A DNA stretch of 64,000 nucleotides from Bradyrhizobium roseum. GTDB lineage: Bacteria > Pseudomonadota > Alphaproteobacteria > Rhizobiales > Xanthobacteraceae. Position numbers and translations under genes: made by a program. The stretch's first letter is position 1. The number at the start of each line of letters is the position of its first letter. The stretch lies in the NCBI RefSeq assembly GCF_030413175.1, contig NZ_CP129212.1, positions 6,905,001 to 6,969,000 of the forward strand, written 5' to 3'. Below are positions 54,422 to 63,074 of the stretch, piece by piece. Below the pieces are notes generated by a model. The model was given only the letters and a program-made list of their open reading frames with translations. It had not been told where the DNA came from and did not search any database.

Positions 54422-55230
54422 GCGCTGCGCTGCCCGGCATAGGAAGGCGCGAGCGCTGCGGAAACCTCGCGGCAGTAACCCGCATACTCGGCCGAGGTGC
54501 GAAAAGCCTCCCCGCGCGGCTCCGCGGCAGCGATGCGGAACTCGCTTGCCAGGCGGCCCGGCCGCGCCGTCATGACCAGAACGCGCTGCGACAGATAGAC
54601 CGATTCGAACACCGAATGCGTGACGAAGATGATGGTCTTGCGCAGCTTGCGCCAGAGATCGAGCAGGTCGTTGTTGAGCCGGAAGCGCGTGATCTCGTCC
54701 AGCGCCGCGAACGGCTCGTCCAGCAACAGAATGTCGGGATCGGTGACCAGCGCGCGCGCCAGCGAGACCCGCATCTTCATGCCGCCGGAGAGTTCGCGCG
54801 GATAGGCGTCGGCGAATTCGGACAGGCCGACCTGGGCCAGTGCCCCCTCGATACGGCGGTCGGCTTCAACCGCCGCGGCGTGGGCGAGCTTCAGCGGCAG
54901 ACGCACGTTGTCGCGGACGCTCGCCCATGGCAACAGCGTCGGCTCCTGAAACACAAAGCCGATAGGATGGCGCCCATCCGTCCGCGCCGCGCGATGGGAA
55001 ACGTTCACCGTGCCCGAACTCGGCGCGCTGAGCCCCGCGATCAGCCGCAGCGCGGTTGATTTTCCGCAGCCGGACGGCCCGAGCAGCGAGACGAATTCGC
55101 CTTTGGCCACATCGAGATCGAGCGGCCCGAGCGCGGCCACGCCGTTGTCATAGGCCTTGGTGACCGCGCGCAGGCGAACCGCAAGGCCCGCCGCATCGAT
55201 CTCCATTTCAGACAACGCTCGCCCAACCAT
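54418..55230 (-). CDS. ABC transporter ATPase (SsuB/TauB type)
   Basis: 270 residues. Walker A GPSGCGKST, Q-loop FQEPTLLPW, signature ELSGGMKMRVSLARAL, Walker B ILLLDEPFAALD, switch His in VTHS. The start is ATG 55230 or 55206; neither has a strong ribosome site. It overlaps the permease start by four bases and follows the receptor gene by six. Confidence 0.92.
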   Translation of the reverse strand: MVGRALSEMEIDAAGLAVRLRAVTKAYDNGVAALGPLDLDVAKGEFVSLLGPSGCGKSTALRLIAGLSAPSSGTVNVSHRAARTDGRHPIGFVFQEPTLLPWASVRDNVRLPLKLAHAAAVEADRRIEGALAQVGLSEFADAYPRELSGGMKMRVSLARALVTDPDILLLDEPFAALDEITRFRLNNDLLDLWRKLRKTIIFVTHSVFESVYLSQRVLVMTARPGRLASEFRIAAAEPRGEAFRTSAEYAGYCREVSAALAPSYAGQRSA

Positions 55231-55236
55231 CTCGCG

Positions 55237-56259
55237 TCAGTTCTTCGGCCGCAGGTCGACACCGACGCCCTTGTTGACGAACCGCAGCGTATAGGCCTGG
55301 CGGTAATCGATATCGCGTCGAACCACACCGGCCCGCACCATCTTGTCGAAGAAGCTCGCCGCGCGCGCGTCGTTCATGGCACCGATGCCGTCGCGCAGGG
55401 CGTCGCCGGAATCGACGATGCCATATTCCTTCATCTTGACTACGGAATAGGCGAGCAGGTCATCGGTCATTTCCGGGTTCATCTTTTTGATCATCGCATT
55501 GCCGGCGGAATTGTCGCCGTAGAGATACGTGTACCAGCCGATCGCGGAGGCATCGACGAAGCGCTGCACCAGGTCCGGCTTCTTGTCGACGATCTCGCGC
55601 CGGGTCTCGATGAGGGTCGAATAGGCGTTGAAGCCGTGGTCGGCGAGCAGGATGACGCCGGGCTTGAAGCCGGCCGCCTTCTCCACGGCGTAGGGCTCGG
55701 AGGTGACGTAGCCCTGCATCGCGCTCTGCTTGTTCACGATGAAGGGCTGCGGATTGAAGGTGTAGGGTTTCACCTTGCTCTCGCTAAACCCGTATTCGGA
55801 CTTCAGCCACTGGAAGTAGCTGGCGACGCCTTCCTTGGAGACCAGCAGCGTCAGCGGCTTGAGATCCTCGAGCTTTGCATTCTTGGCTTCGGGATGGGTC
55901 AGGAAAACCTGCGGATCCTTCTGGAAGATCGCGGCCACCGCGATCAGCGGCACGTTGTTGGCGACCGCGTCCAAGGATTGCAGCGTGTTGGCGCTCATGA
56001 AGAAATCGAGCTTGCCGGCGGTCAGCAGGATACGGTTGTTGGTGTTGGGGCCGCCGGGCACGATGGTGACGTCGAGGCCGTATTTCTTGTAGGTGCCGTC
56101 GGCGACCGCCTGGAAGAAGCCGCCATGTTCGCCCTCGGCGACCCAGTTGGTTCCAAACGACACCTTGTCGAGGGTTTCCGCGCGCACAGGCGCCAGCGCC
56201 GCCGCCAACAACACCAAAAGACCTGCGGTTAAGACTCGCGGGAAAAAGGCCGGGTTCAT
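55237..56259 (-). CDS. NMT1/THI5-like ABC substrate-binding protein
   Basis: 340 residues with a signal peptide (MNPAFFPRVLTAGLLVLLAAALAPVRAE) and an NMT1-type fold (DKVSFGTNWVAEGEHGGFFQAVADGTYKKYGLDVTIVPGGP; LTAGKLDFFM; GYVTSEPYAVEK). Members bind pyrimidine precursors, sulfonates, riboflavin or nitriles; the ligand cannot be read here. ATG 56259 has a GGAG site. I found no TPP-type riboswitch pattern upstream. It is divergent from a creatininase-family gene. Confidence 0.88.
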   Translation of the reverse strand: MNPAFFPRVLTAGLLVLLAAALAPVRAETLDKVSFGTNWVAEGEHGGFFQAVADGTYKKYGLDVTIVPGGPNTNNRILLTAGKLDFFMSANTLQSLDAVANNVPLIAVAAIFQKDPQVFLTHPEAKNAKLEDLKPLTLLVSKEGVASYFQWLKSEYGFSESKVKPYTFNPQPFIVNKQSAMQGYVTSEPYAVEKAAGFKPGVILLADHGFNAYSTLIETRREIVDKKPDLVQRFVDASAIGWYTYLYGDNSAGNAMIKKMNPEMTDDLLAYSVVKMKEYGIVDSGDALRDGIGAMNDARAASFFDKMVRAGVVRRDIDYRQAYTLRFVNKGVGVDLRPKN

Positions 56260-56407
56260 GATTGGACTCCGTCGATCTTTCTGGCCCATGATGGGAGGCA
56301 GTGAACGTGGGTCGCGTCCCCCGGCGGATCTACCCATGGCGCGGATAGCGGTCCTGTAATATCTAACAAACTAGCCTGCAAATTTGTCCAAAGAAACGCT
56401 TCACTCG

Positions 56408-57217
56408 ATGCCTTCAACCGTACCGCCTCGCGACTGGACCGAGATCCACTGGCCCGAGATTACCCAAGCCGACGCCGCGCGCTGGATCGCGGTGCTGCCG
56501 CTGGCTGCGACCGAACAGCACGGCCCGCATCTGCCGCTGGAAACCGACATCCTGATCGGCGAGGCCCATCTGGCGCGCGTGCGCGAACTGTTGCCTGCCG
56601 CGCTCCCCGTCACCTTCCTGCCGGTGCAGCCGGTCGGCATCTCCACCGAGCATATCGATTATCCGGGCACGAAGACACTGCCGAACGATGTGGCCTTGAA
56701 GGAATGGACGGCGATCGGCGCGGGCATCGCGCAGCGTGGAATCCGCAAGCTGGTGATGGTCACCAGCCACGGCGGCAACAGCGCGGCGATGTCGCTGGTG
56801 GCGCAGGATCTTCGCGCGCATCATCAGATGCTCGCCGTCACGACGAGCTGGTTTCGCTTCGGCATGCCGGACGGATTGTTTTCCGAGGAAGAGACGCGCC
56901 ATGGCATCCATGGCGGTGCGACCGAGACGTCGATCATGCTGGCGCGCTATCCGCAGCGCGTGCGGAAGGAAGCGATCGCCGATTTTCGCCCCACCAGTAT
57001 CGACATGGAGAAAAAATTCCACTGGCTTTCGGCGCATCGGCCGGTCCCCTTCGCGTGGCAAACGCAGGATCTGCACTTAAGTGGCGCGGTCGGCGACGCC
57101 ACCAAGGCCACCGCGGAAAAGGGCGAGCGACTGCTCGACCACGCTGCACGTGCGTTCTGCGACTTGCTCGACGACGTCGACAAATTCGACCCCGAATTGT
57201 TTCTTCGTAAACCATGA
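56408..57217 (+). CDS. Creatininase-family amidohydrolase
   Basis: 269 residues. Metal-binding motifs of the creatininase/FAPy-deformylase family: LPLAATEQHGPHLPLETD (Glu-His-Asp) and VTSHGGNSAAM (His), with GGATETS near residue 175. Members open cyclic or formyl amides. It faces the ABC importer operon across 148 bases, so the two may act on one nitrogen compound (inference). ATG 56408 or TTG 56384. Confidence 0.88.
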   Translation: MPSTVPPRDWTEIHWPEITQADAARWIAVLPLAATEQHGPHLPLETDILIGEAHLARVRELLPAALPVTFLPVQPVGISTEHIDYPGTKTLPNDVALKEWTAIGAGIAQRGIRKLVMVTSHGGNSAAMSLVAQDLRAHHQMLAVTTSWFRFGMPDGLFSEEETRHGIHGGATETSIMLARYPQRVRKEAIADFRPTSIDMEKKFHWLSAHRPVPFAWQTQDLHLSGAVGDATKATAEKGERLLDHAARAFCDLLDDVDKFDPELFLRKP

Positions 57218-57371
57218 AGCTCGGGCTATTTACCCGCAACATATTGAAATAACGAAGAAATAATCGACGAAACCATATTTCCGGGCACGATTTCGAACCG
57301 CTTTCCAACACGCTCCGTCCAACTGGGCATGCGGACCACGATGGCCGCTTAACCCAAGGATGGAGACTTCC

Positions 57372-57632
57372 ATGTCGATCAAGACCAAGTTCGCCGCTCT
57401 CGCCCTCGCTACCCTTGCCGTCACCGGCACGATCGCTTCCACCAGCCAGGCGCAGGCCAAGCCGTTGCACTGGGGCGTCGGCGCCGGCCTCGTCGGCGCT
57501 GCGATTGTCGGCACCGCGATCGCCGCTTCAGGCCCCGGCTATTACGACTACGGCTATCGCCGCTGCGGCTGGGTTCGCCAGTTCGACGCCTTCGGCAATT
57601 ACGTCGGCCGCGTCCGGACCTGCGGTTACTGA
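57372..57632 (+). CDS. Small exported Gly/Ala/Tyr-rich protein
   Basis: 86 residues. Signal peptide MSIKTKFAALALATLAVTGTIASTSQAQA, then a short glycine/alanine-rich hydrophobic stretch (GVGAGLVGAAIVGTAIAASG) and a tail with two Tyr-rich, Cys-bearing pieces (YYDYGYRRCGWVRQF ... RVRTCGY). Similar small proteins are common and uncharacterised in Bradyrhizobium. ATG 57372 has a GGAG site. A hairpin cluster and strong terminator follow. Confidence 0.75.
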   Translation: MSIKTKFAALALATLAVTGTIASTSQAQAKPLHWGVGAGLVGAAIVGTAIAASGPGYYDYGYRRCGWVRQFDAFGNYVGRVRTCGY

Positions 57633-57658
57633 TTTCTGCGGCTGACTTGGTTCTGTTT

Positions 57659-57751
57659 GAGAAGCGTTAGCTTCACACAGCCCAGTTCGGACCCTGACAA
57701 CGCTTCTCGTGGATTTGCGTCCAGCACGGGCGCCTCATCCACCCCGTGCTG
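57659..57751 (+). ncRNA. Candidate structured RNA or 3' leader: two hairpins before the terminator
   Basis: GAGAAGCGTT (57659-57668) pairs with AACGCTTCTC (57699-57708), and CAGCACGGG (57722-57730) pairs with CCCGTGCTG (57743-57751). Both stems are perfect. With the terminator at 57757-57795 they form a compact ~140-base structure, which could be a small RNA or just the 3' end of the upstream mRNA. Confidence 0.35.
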
Positions 57752-57756
57752 AACCC

Positions 57757-57795
57757 GACCCGCCCGGTTGTCCCCCCGGGCGGGTCAACTTTTTT
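57757..57795 (+). terminator. Strong rho-independent terminator
   Basis: GACCCGCCCGG and CCGGGCGGGTC form an 11-pair stem with an eight-base loop, followed by AAC and six T. It ends the transcript of the small exported protein or of the candidate RNA. Confidence 0.85.
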
Positions 57796-57928
57796 GGAGA
57801 GGGAAAAGCCAGCCCGCGGGCGCCGCCTCGATCTCTTCGAACAATCGCCGTGGCGGGCGGCGCAGACCCTTGTTGCAGCCATGTCACGCAACGATGCCAT
57901 CAAGCAACTGTCGCTCGACTACCTCTTT

Positions 57929-57951
57929 CTATTGCGAATTACTCGCAATAG
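57929..57951. promoter_or_regulatory. Perfect Mur/Fur-type dyad upstream of the fused porin
   Basis: CTATTGCGA, spacer ATTAC, TCGCAATAG: arms are exact reverse complements. Its 17-base core TTGCGAATTACTCGCAA differs at only two positions from the sitA-side dyad at 44086-44102. It lies 74 bases before the proposed porin start and indicates co-regulation with sitABCD. Confidence 0.6.
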
Positions 57952-58024
57952 AGATTGGGTTGGACGGGGCGACGGGCCAATGACTTCATTTGTTGGGTGG
58001 CGGCAGTCAGTCGAATCTGCCGTG

Positions 58025-60061
58025 ATGGCTGGCAGTGAGAGCACGGGCTGCGCCTGGAATGTCGAGACGGTGAACGGCTATCGCCGACTTCTGAAACTGG
58101 CCTTGGCGGGCGCTGCGCTGGGCGTCCTGGCGTTCGGCTGCCCGGCGATGGCGGCCGATATTCCGCTCAAGGCGCCTCACATGCGCCCGGCATTCGACTG
58201 GAGCGGCTTCTATATCGGTGGTCACACCGGCTATCACCGGGGCTCGTCGTTCGCGACGCTGGCCGATCCAGCCTTCGCCACGACCAGCAGCGTGGTCAGC
58301 GGCGCAATCGGCGGCGTGCAGGCCGGGTATAATTATCGACTCTCCTCGGGCCTGTTGTTCGGCGTCGAGGCCGATCTGACCTTTCCGAACTATCTTCCGT
58401 CCAACCACGTTGTCGCCAAGTTCGCGACGGCGCGCTCTGACCTCGAAGAACGCTGGGATTATCTTGGTACCGTGCGCGGCCGCGTCGGCTATGCCAGCGG
58501 ACCTTGGCTGGCCTACGCCACCGGCGGATTCGCCTGGACCGGCGAACGCTTTCTCAATACGCCGACCGGCGTGGGCGTCGAAGAGAAGCATATCAACGTC
58601 CGACCGGGCTGGGCAGCGGGCGCTGGACTGGAATACGCATTCGCGCCGCACTGGAGCATCCGGCTTGAATATCTCTACGCCCAGTTCGGCAAAGCCGATG
58701 TGCGCTTCCCGTCAGGCGCGCAGTACAATTCGACGCTCGACGTCCAGCAGGTTCGCATCGGCCTCAATCGCAAGGTCGACTGGCCGGGATCGAAAAGCTG
58801 GACGCCGAAGACCGACCTGACCGATCCGGAATCCGACCGCTGGGAAATCCACGGCCAGAGCACCTATCTCGGTCAGGGCTATCCAGCCTTCCGCGCGCCC
58901 TACACGGGCACCAACAGCCTGACGCCGGCCCGGCAGGCGCAGGCCACCTGGAGCAACAGCCTTTACCTGAACGCCAGGCTCTGGGAAGGCGGCGAGGTCT
59001 ATTACAATCCCGAACTGTTGCAGGGTTTTGGGCTGAGCGACACCGTCGGCCTCGCGGGATTTTCCAGCGGCGAGGCGCAGAAGTCGAACTTCCCCTACCC
59101 GCACTACAACACCTCGCGGCTGTATGTGCGCCAGACCTTTGGGCTCGGCGGCGAGCAGGAAGAACTCGCCAGCGGGCAGCAACAGCTGGCGGGCAAGGTC
59201 GACGTCAACCGGCTGACGCTGCAAGCCGGCAAATTCTCGGTCGGCGACGCCTTCGACGGCAATGCCTACGCCAAGGATACCCGCCGCGACTTCATGAACT
59301 GGTCGATCTGGGCGCCCGGCGCGTTCGACTACGCGGCCGACAAGCTCGGGCTGACCTACGGCGTGACCGCTGAACTCAACCAGAAGAACTGGGCATTGCG
59401 CGGCGGCTACTTCTTGATCGGCGCGGTATCCAACTCCAACAATTTCGACACCCAGGTGTTTCGCCGCGGCCAGTATGTCGCCGAACTGGAGATGCGCTAC
59501 ACGCTGTTTTCACGGCCAGGCAAGCTGCGCACCATCGGCTGGGTGAGCAGCGCCAATTCCGGCAGCTACCGCGAGACGCTGGATAATCCCGCGCTCAATC
59601 TCGACATTTCGCTGACGCGCACGGGCCGCCCCAAATACGGCTACGTCTTCAACGTCGAACAGTCGGTCACCGACGATATCGGCCTGTTCGGCCGCTGGAG
59701 CTGGAACAACGGCAAGACCGAGATCATGTCGTTCACCGACATCGACGCCTCCCTGTCGCTCGGCACTTCGATCAAGGGCGCCAAATGGGGACGGCCGGAC
59801 GACACGATCGGATTGGCCGGTGCGATCAATTCGATCTCTCGCGATCACCGCGACTTCCTCGCCGCCGGCGGACTCGGCCCGCTGATTGGCGACGGACAGC
59901 TCAATTACCGCAAGGAGCGCATTCTCGAGACCTACTATGCGTATGCGCTCACCAGGCAGATCACGCTGACGGCGGACTACCAGTTCGTCACCAACCCCGC
60001 CTACAACGCCGATCGCGGCCCGGTGCATGTGTTATCCGGGCGTCTGCACGGTGAGTTCTAG
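58025..60061 (+). CDS. Outer-membrane protein: OmpA-like barrel joined to OprB-type porin
   Basis: About 678 residues. After a signal peptide (LLKLALAGAALGVLAFGCPAMAAD), residues ~45-240 form an opacity/OmpA-like eight-strand barrel (FDWSGFYIGGHTGYHRG; GVQAGYNYRLSSGLLFGVEADL; LGTVRGRVGYASGPWLAYATGGFAW; IRLEYLYAQFG). After a linker, the rest is an OprB-type porin (TYLGQGYPAFRAPYTG; LNARLWEGGEVYYNPELLQGFG; AKDTRRDFMNWSIWAPGAFDY), ending in a final phenylalanine as barrels do. Start uncertain: ATG 58025 or GTG 58070, the latter giving the more normal signal peptide. A perfect Mur/Fur-like dyad lies upstream. The stop abuts the convergent CNNM/CorC gene with no gap. Confidence 0.85.
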   Translation: MAGSESTGCAWNVETVNGYRRLLKLALAGAALGVLAFGCPAMAADIPLKAPHMRPAFDWSGFYIGGHTGYHRGSSFATLADPAFATTSSVVSGAIGGVQAGYNYRLSSGLLFGVEADLTFPNYLPSNHVVAKFATARSDLEERWDYLGTVRGRVGYASGPWLAYATGGFAWTGERFLNTPTGVGVEEKHINVRPGWAAGAGLEYAFAPHWSIRLEYLYAQFGKADVRFPSGAQYNSTLDVQQVRIGLNRKVDWPGSKSWTPKTDLTDPESDRWEIHGQSTYLGQGYPAFRAPYTGTNSLTPARQAQATWSNSLYLNARLWEGGEVYYNPELLQGFGLSDTVGLAGFSSGEAQKSNFPYPHYNTSRLYVRQTFGLGGEQEELASGQQQLAGKVDVNRLTLQAGKFSVGDAFDGNAYAKDTRRDFMNWSIWAPGAFDYAADKLGLTYGVTAELNQKNWALRGGYFLIGAVSNSNNFDTQVFRRGQYVAELEMRYTLFSRPGKLRTIGWVSSANSGSYRETLDNPALNLDISLTRTGRPKYGYVFNVEQSVTDDIGLFGRWSWNNGKTEIMSFTDIDASLSLGTSIKGAKWGRPDDTIGLAGAINSISRDHRDFLAAGGLGPLIGDGQLNYRKERILETYYAYALTRQITLTADYQFVTNPAYNADRGPVHVLSGRLHGEF

Positions 60062-61369
60062 TCAATTCACGCCAGTCTGGCTGGCTAATACCTTGTCGAT
60101 GCGCCGGCCATCGAGATCGAGCACCTCAAAGCGCCAGCCCTCTATCTCGATCCGATCGCCGACTTCGGGGATCCGGCCAAAATGGCTGAGCAGAAAGCCG
60201 GCAACAGTCTGGTAGTGGCGCGACGGCGGCAACGTGTAGTGGAGCAGCGAAGCAAACTCGACGGCGGGCATCCAGCCCGAGAGCAGATACGAGCCATCGT
60301 CGCGCTTGACGGCGGCCGCTTCCGGAGGCCCCTCCTCGGTGTGAAATCCGCCGACGATCGATTCCAGGATGTCCGCACTGGTCACCACGCCCTGGAACGC
60401 GCCGTATTCGTCATGAACCAGCCCCATATGCACGGCGGAATCGCGCAGGATGGCGACGACGTCCCGCGCATCGAGAAATTCCGGAATAACCGGCGCGGGG
60501 CGGACCAGTTTTGCGATATCAGGCACCTGCTCCGACAGGTAGCAGTCGAGCATGTCCTTGGCGTTAACGATTCCGACCGCGGCATCGGCCGCCTGATCGA
60601 ACACCACAAAGCGGGAATGACTGCTGGCCATCAGGGCGGCGCTGATGGCCGGCAGGTCGTCGGTCAGATTGATCATGCTGACCTCGCGGCGCGGCGTCAT
60701 GACGGCGCCGACGGGGAGATCGCCGAGGCGCATGACGCCCGCGATCATTTCCTTTTCACCGGGTTCGAGCACGCCGGCATTCTCGGCTTCGACGACGAGG
60801 GTGCGGATCTCATCCTCACTGACCTTCTCGCCGGCCTCGCCGCGCTGGCCCAGCAGCCATAACAGCCCCCTGCCGGAGCGATCGAGCAGCCAGACGGCGG
60901 GCAGCGAGACCGTCGCCAGCATCGTCATGTACGGCGCCACGCGCACCGCGACGGATTCAGGGTCGCGCAGAGCGATCTGCTTGGGCACCAGCTCACCGAT
61001 GATGAGCGACGCGTAGGTGATCACGGTGACCACGACGCCGACGCCGACCGCATCGGCAACCCCTTGCGACCATCCGGCCGCGACCAACAGGCTGCTCAGC
61101 CGCTGGCCGAGCGTGGCTCCGGAAAACGCACCCGACAGCACGCCGATCAGCGTGATGCCGATTTGCACGGTGGAGAGAAATTTACCGGGATCGGAAGCCA
61201 GCGCCAGCGCGCGGCGGGAGCCGATGACGTTCTTCTCGACCAGCGCCGCAAGCCGCGCCGGCCGCGACGATACGACGGCCAGCTCCGACATCGCGAGCAA
61301 GCCGTTGGTCACAATCAGGACCGCCACGATCCCGAGTTCGACATATACCATTATTGTTGTGGGTTCCAT
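60062..61369 (-). CDS. CNNM/HlyC-CorC family membrane protein
   Basis: 435 residues: CNNM (DUF21) domain with about four membrane segments (VYVELGIVAVLIVTNGLLAMSELAVVSSR ... IGELVPKQIALRDPE), two CBS domains (PVGAVMTPRREVSMINL; VVTSADILESIVGG) and a C-terminal CorC_HlyC domain (LLSGWMPAVEFASLL ... GWRFEVLDLDGRRIDKV). Relatives move or sense Mg2+/Co2+; the haemolysin label is historical. It might be part of metal balance alongside the neighbouring porin (inference). Confidence 0.92.
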   Translation of the reverse strand: MEPTTIMVYVELGIVAVLIVTNGLLAMSELAVVSSRPARLAALVEKNVIGSRRALALASDPGKFLSTVQIGITLIGVLSGAFSGATLGQRLSSLLVAAGWSQGVADAVGVGVVVTVITYASLIIGELVPKQIALRDPESVAVRVAPYMTMLATVSLPAVWLLDRSGRGLLWLLGQRGEAGEKVSEDEIRTLVVEAENAGVLEPGEKEMIAGVMRLGDLPVGAVMTPRREVSMINLTDDLPAISAALMASSHSRFVVFDQAADAAVGIVNAKDMLDCYLSEQVPDIAKLVRPAPVIPEFLDARDVVAILRDSAVHMGLVHDEYGAFQGVVTSADILESIVGGFHTEEGPPEAAAVKRDDGSYLLSGWMPAVEFASLLHYTLPPSRHYQTVAGFLLSHFGRIPEVGDRIEIEGWRFEVLDLDGRRIDKVLASQTGVN

Positions 61370-61442
61370 CCCGCGGAAGACGGGAACTTACCAGATAGTC
61401 ATTCGCTTCTAAACTCAAAAGAGCGCGCAAATGTCGCAAATA

Positions 61443-63074
61443 CTATCCCGCTGGCTGGAACGAATCTGCACGCGCCATCGCCCAGGCGTCGCGGAAGCGC
61501 GGATCCTCGGTGCCTTCGATCAATTCGCCCGGCCGCAGCGGCGGATAGAGCTTTGCAAACGACATCACCTCGGTGCTCGAGGCCCGCTTGGAGAAGTGGA
61601 TCGGCTGCAGCTGCTGCGGGTGGTCGAGCCCGGCGGCGGCGAGCAATTCTGACAACGCGTGCAGCGTGGCGTGGTGGTACATGTAGACCCGCTCGGCCTT
61701 CAACGGCACCACCAGCGCGCGGGCGCGGGTCGGATCCTGTGTCGTGACGCCGGTCGGACAGCGATCGGTGTGACAGCTCAGGGACTGGATGCAGCCCAGC
61801 GCGAACATGAATCCCCGCGCGGAATTGCACCAGTCGGCGCCGATCGCCATGGCGCGCGCCATGTCGAAGGCGGTCGCGATCTTGCCTCCGGCGCCGATCT
61901 TGATGCGGTCGCGCGCATTGATGCCGATCAGCGCGTTATGGACGAAACTGACGCCCTCGCGCATCGGCATGCCCAGATGATCCATGAACTCCAGCGGCGC
62001 CGCGCCGGTGCCGCCTTCATTGCCGTCGATGACGATGAAGTCCGGATAGATGCCGCTCTCCAGCATCGCCTTGCAGATCGCCAAAAATTCCCAGGGATGC
62101 CCGATACACATCTTGAACCCGGCCGGCTTGCCGCCCGACAGCCGACGCATCTCGCCGACGAAGGCCATCATCTGCAGCGGGGTCGAAAACGCGCGGTGGC
62201 TGGCCGGCGAAATGCAATCCTCACCCATCGCAACGCCGCGAATCCTGGAGATCTCCTCCGACACCTTGGCGGCCGGAAGTACGCCGCCATGTCCGGGCTT
62301 GGCGCCCTGGCTGATCTTGAGTTCGACCATCTTGATCTGCTCGTCGGCGGCGACGCGGGCGAACTCCTCCGGGTTGAACGAACCATCGCGGTTGCGGCAG
62401 CCGAAATAGCCGGAGCCAATCTCCCAGATGATGTCGCCGCCGTTCTCGCGGTGATAGGGGCTGACGCCGCCCTCGCCGGTGTCATGCGCGAAGCGGCCCT
62501 TTTTAGCGCCGCTGTTCAGCGCCCGCACCGCTTGCGGACTGAGCGCACCGAAGCTCATCGCCGAGATATTGAAGACCGATGCCGAATACGGCTTGGTGCA
62601 TTCCGGGCCGCCGATGGTCACGCGGAACTCGGCGCTGTTGAGCGCCTTCGGCGCCACCGAATGATGCATCCACTCGTAGCCTTCGCGATAGACGTCCTCC
62701 TGGGTGCCGAACGGCCGCTTGTCGAGCTGCATCTTGGCGCGCTGATAGACCAGCGCGCGGGTGTCGCGGGAAAACGGCATGCCGTCCTTCTCGCTCTCGA
62801 AGAAGTACTGCCGCATCTCCGGGCGGATTTCCTCGAGCAGAAAGCGGATGTGCGCCGAGATCGGATAGTTGCGCAGAACCGCGTGATTTTTCTGTAGCAG
62901 ATCGCGAATACCGAGCACCGTGAGCGCCCCGAAAATCACGATCGGGACCAGCAGGATTTCCCACACCTTGATGTTGTGGTCGAATATCCCTATCCCGACC
63001 AGCAGGGCGGTGATGACAGCGCAGATCGTCAACACGATGTAACGTGGCGAGAACGGCAGCAGTATCGTTTCCAT
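61443..63074 (-). CDS. Membrane-anchored glutamate-synthase-domain (GltB-like) protein
   Basis: 543 residues. Two N-terminal membrane segments (IVLTICAVITALLVGIGIF; ILLVPIVIFGALTVLGI) precede an FMN-binding glutamate synthase central domain (SAMSFGALSPQAVRALNSGAK; GEGGVSPYHR; ISQGAKPGHGGVLPAAKV; VIDGNEGGTGAAPLEFMDHLGMP). A cysteine cluster (CIQSLSCHTDRCPTGVTTQDP) fits a 3Fe-4S site. The glutaminase domain is missing and no gltD is near, so the natural electron and nitrogen donors are unknown. ATG 63074 has a GAGGAA site. Confidence 0.9.
   Translation of the reverse strand: METILLPFSPRYIVLTICAVITALLVGIGIFDHNIKVWEILLVPIVIFGALTVLGIRDLLQKNHAVLRNYPISAHIRFLLEEIRPEMRQYFFESEKDGMPFSRDTRALVYQRAKMQLDKRPFGTQEDVYREGYEWMHHSVAPKALNSAEFRVTIGGPECTKPYSASVFNISAMSFGALSPQAVRALNSGAKKGRFAHDTGEGGVSPYHRENGGDIIWEIGSGYFGCRNRDGSFNPEEFARVAADEQIKMVELKISQGAKPGHGGVLPAAKVSEEISRIRGVAMGEDCISPASHRAFSTPLQMMAFVGEMRRLSGGKPAGFKMCIGHPWEFLAICKAMLESGIYPDFIVIDGNEGGTGAAPLEFMDHLGMPMREGVSFVHNALIGINARDRIKIGAGGKIATAFDMARAMAIGADWCNSARGFMFALGCIQSLSCHTDRCPTGVTTQDPTRARALVVPLKAERVYMYHHATLHALSELLAAAGLDHPQQLQPIHFSKRASSTEVMSFAKLYPPLRPGELIEGTEDPRFRDAWAMARADSFQPAG

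Larger units (their letters stand above)
57633..58024. other. 392-bp intergenic region with hairpins, terminator and operator
   Basis: From left to right it holds three hairpins, the last a strong terminator (57659-57795), then a perfect Mur/Fur-type dyad (57929-57951) ahead of the fused porin. The open frame running through it from 57746 is not coding. Confidence 0.65.

Noticed and set aside
56260..56407. TPP riboswitch upstream of the NMT1/THI5-like receptor
   Set aside because: The conserved CTGAGA-type thi-box core is absent.
57746..58024. N-terminal extension of the fused porin
   Set aside because: It would read through a terminator and the operator dyad; the signal peptide begins near 58070.
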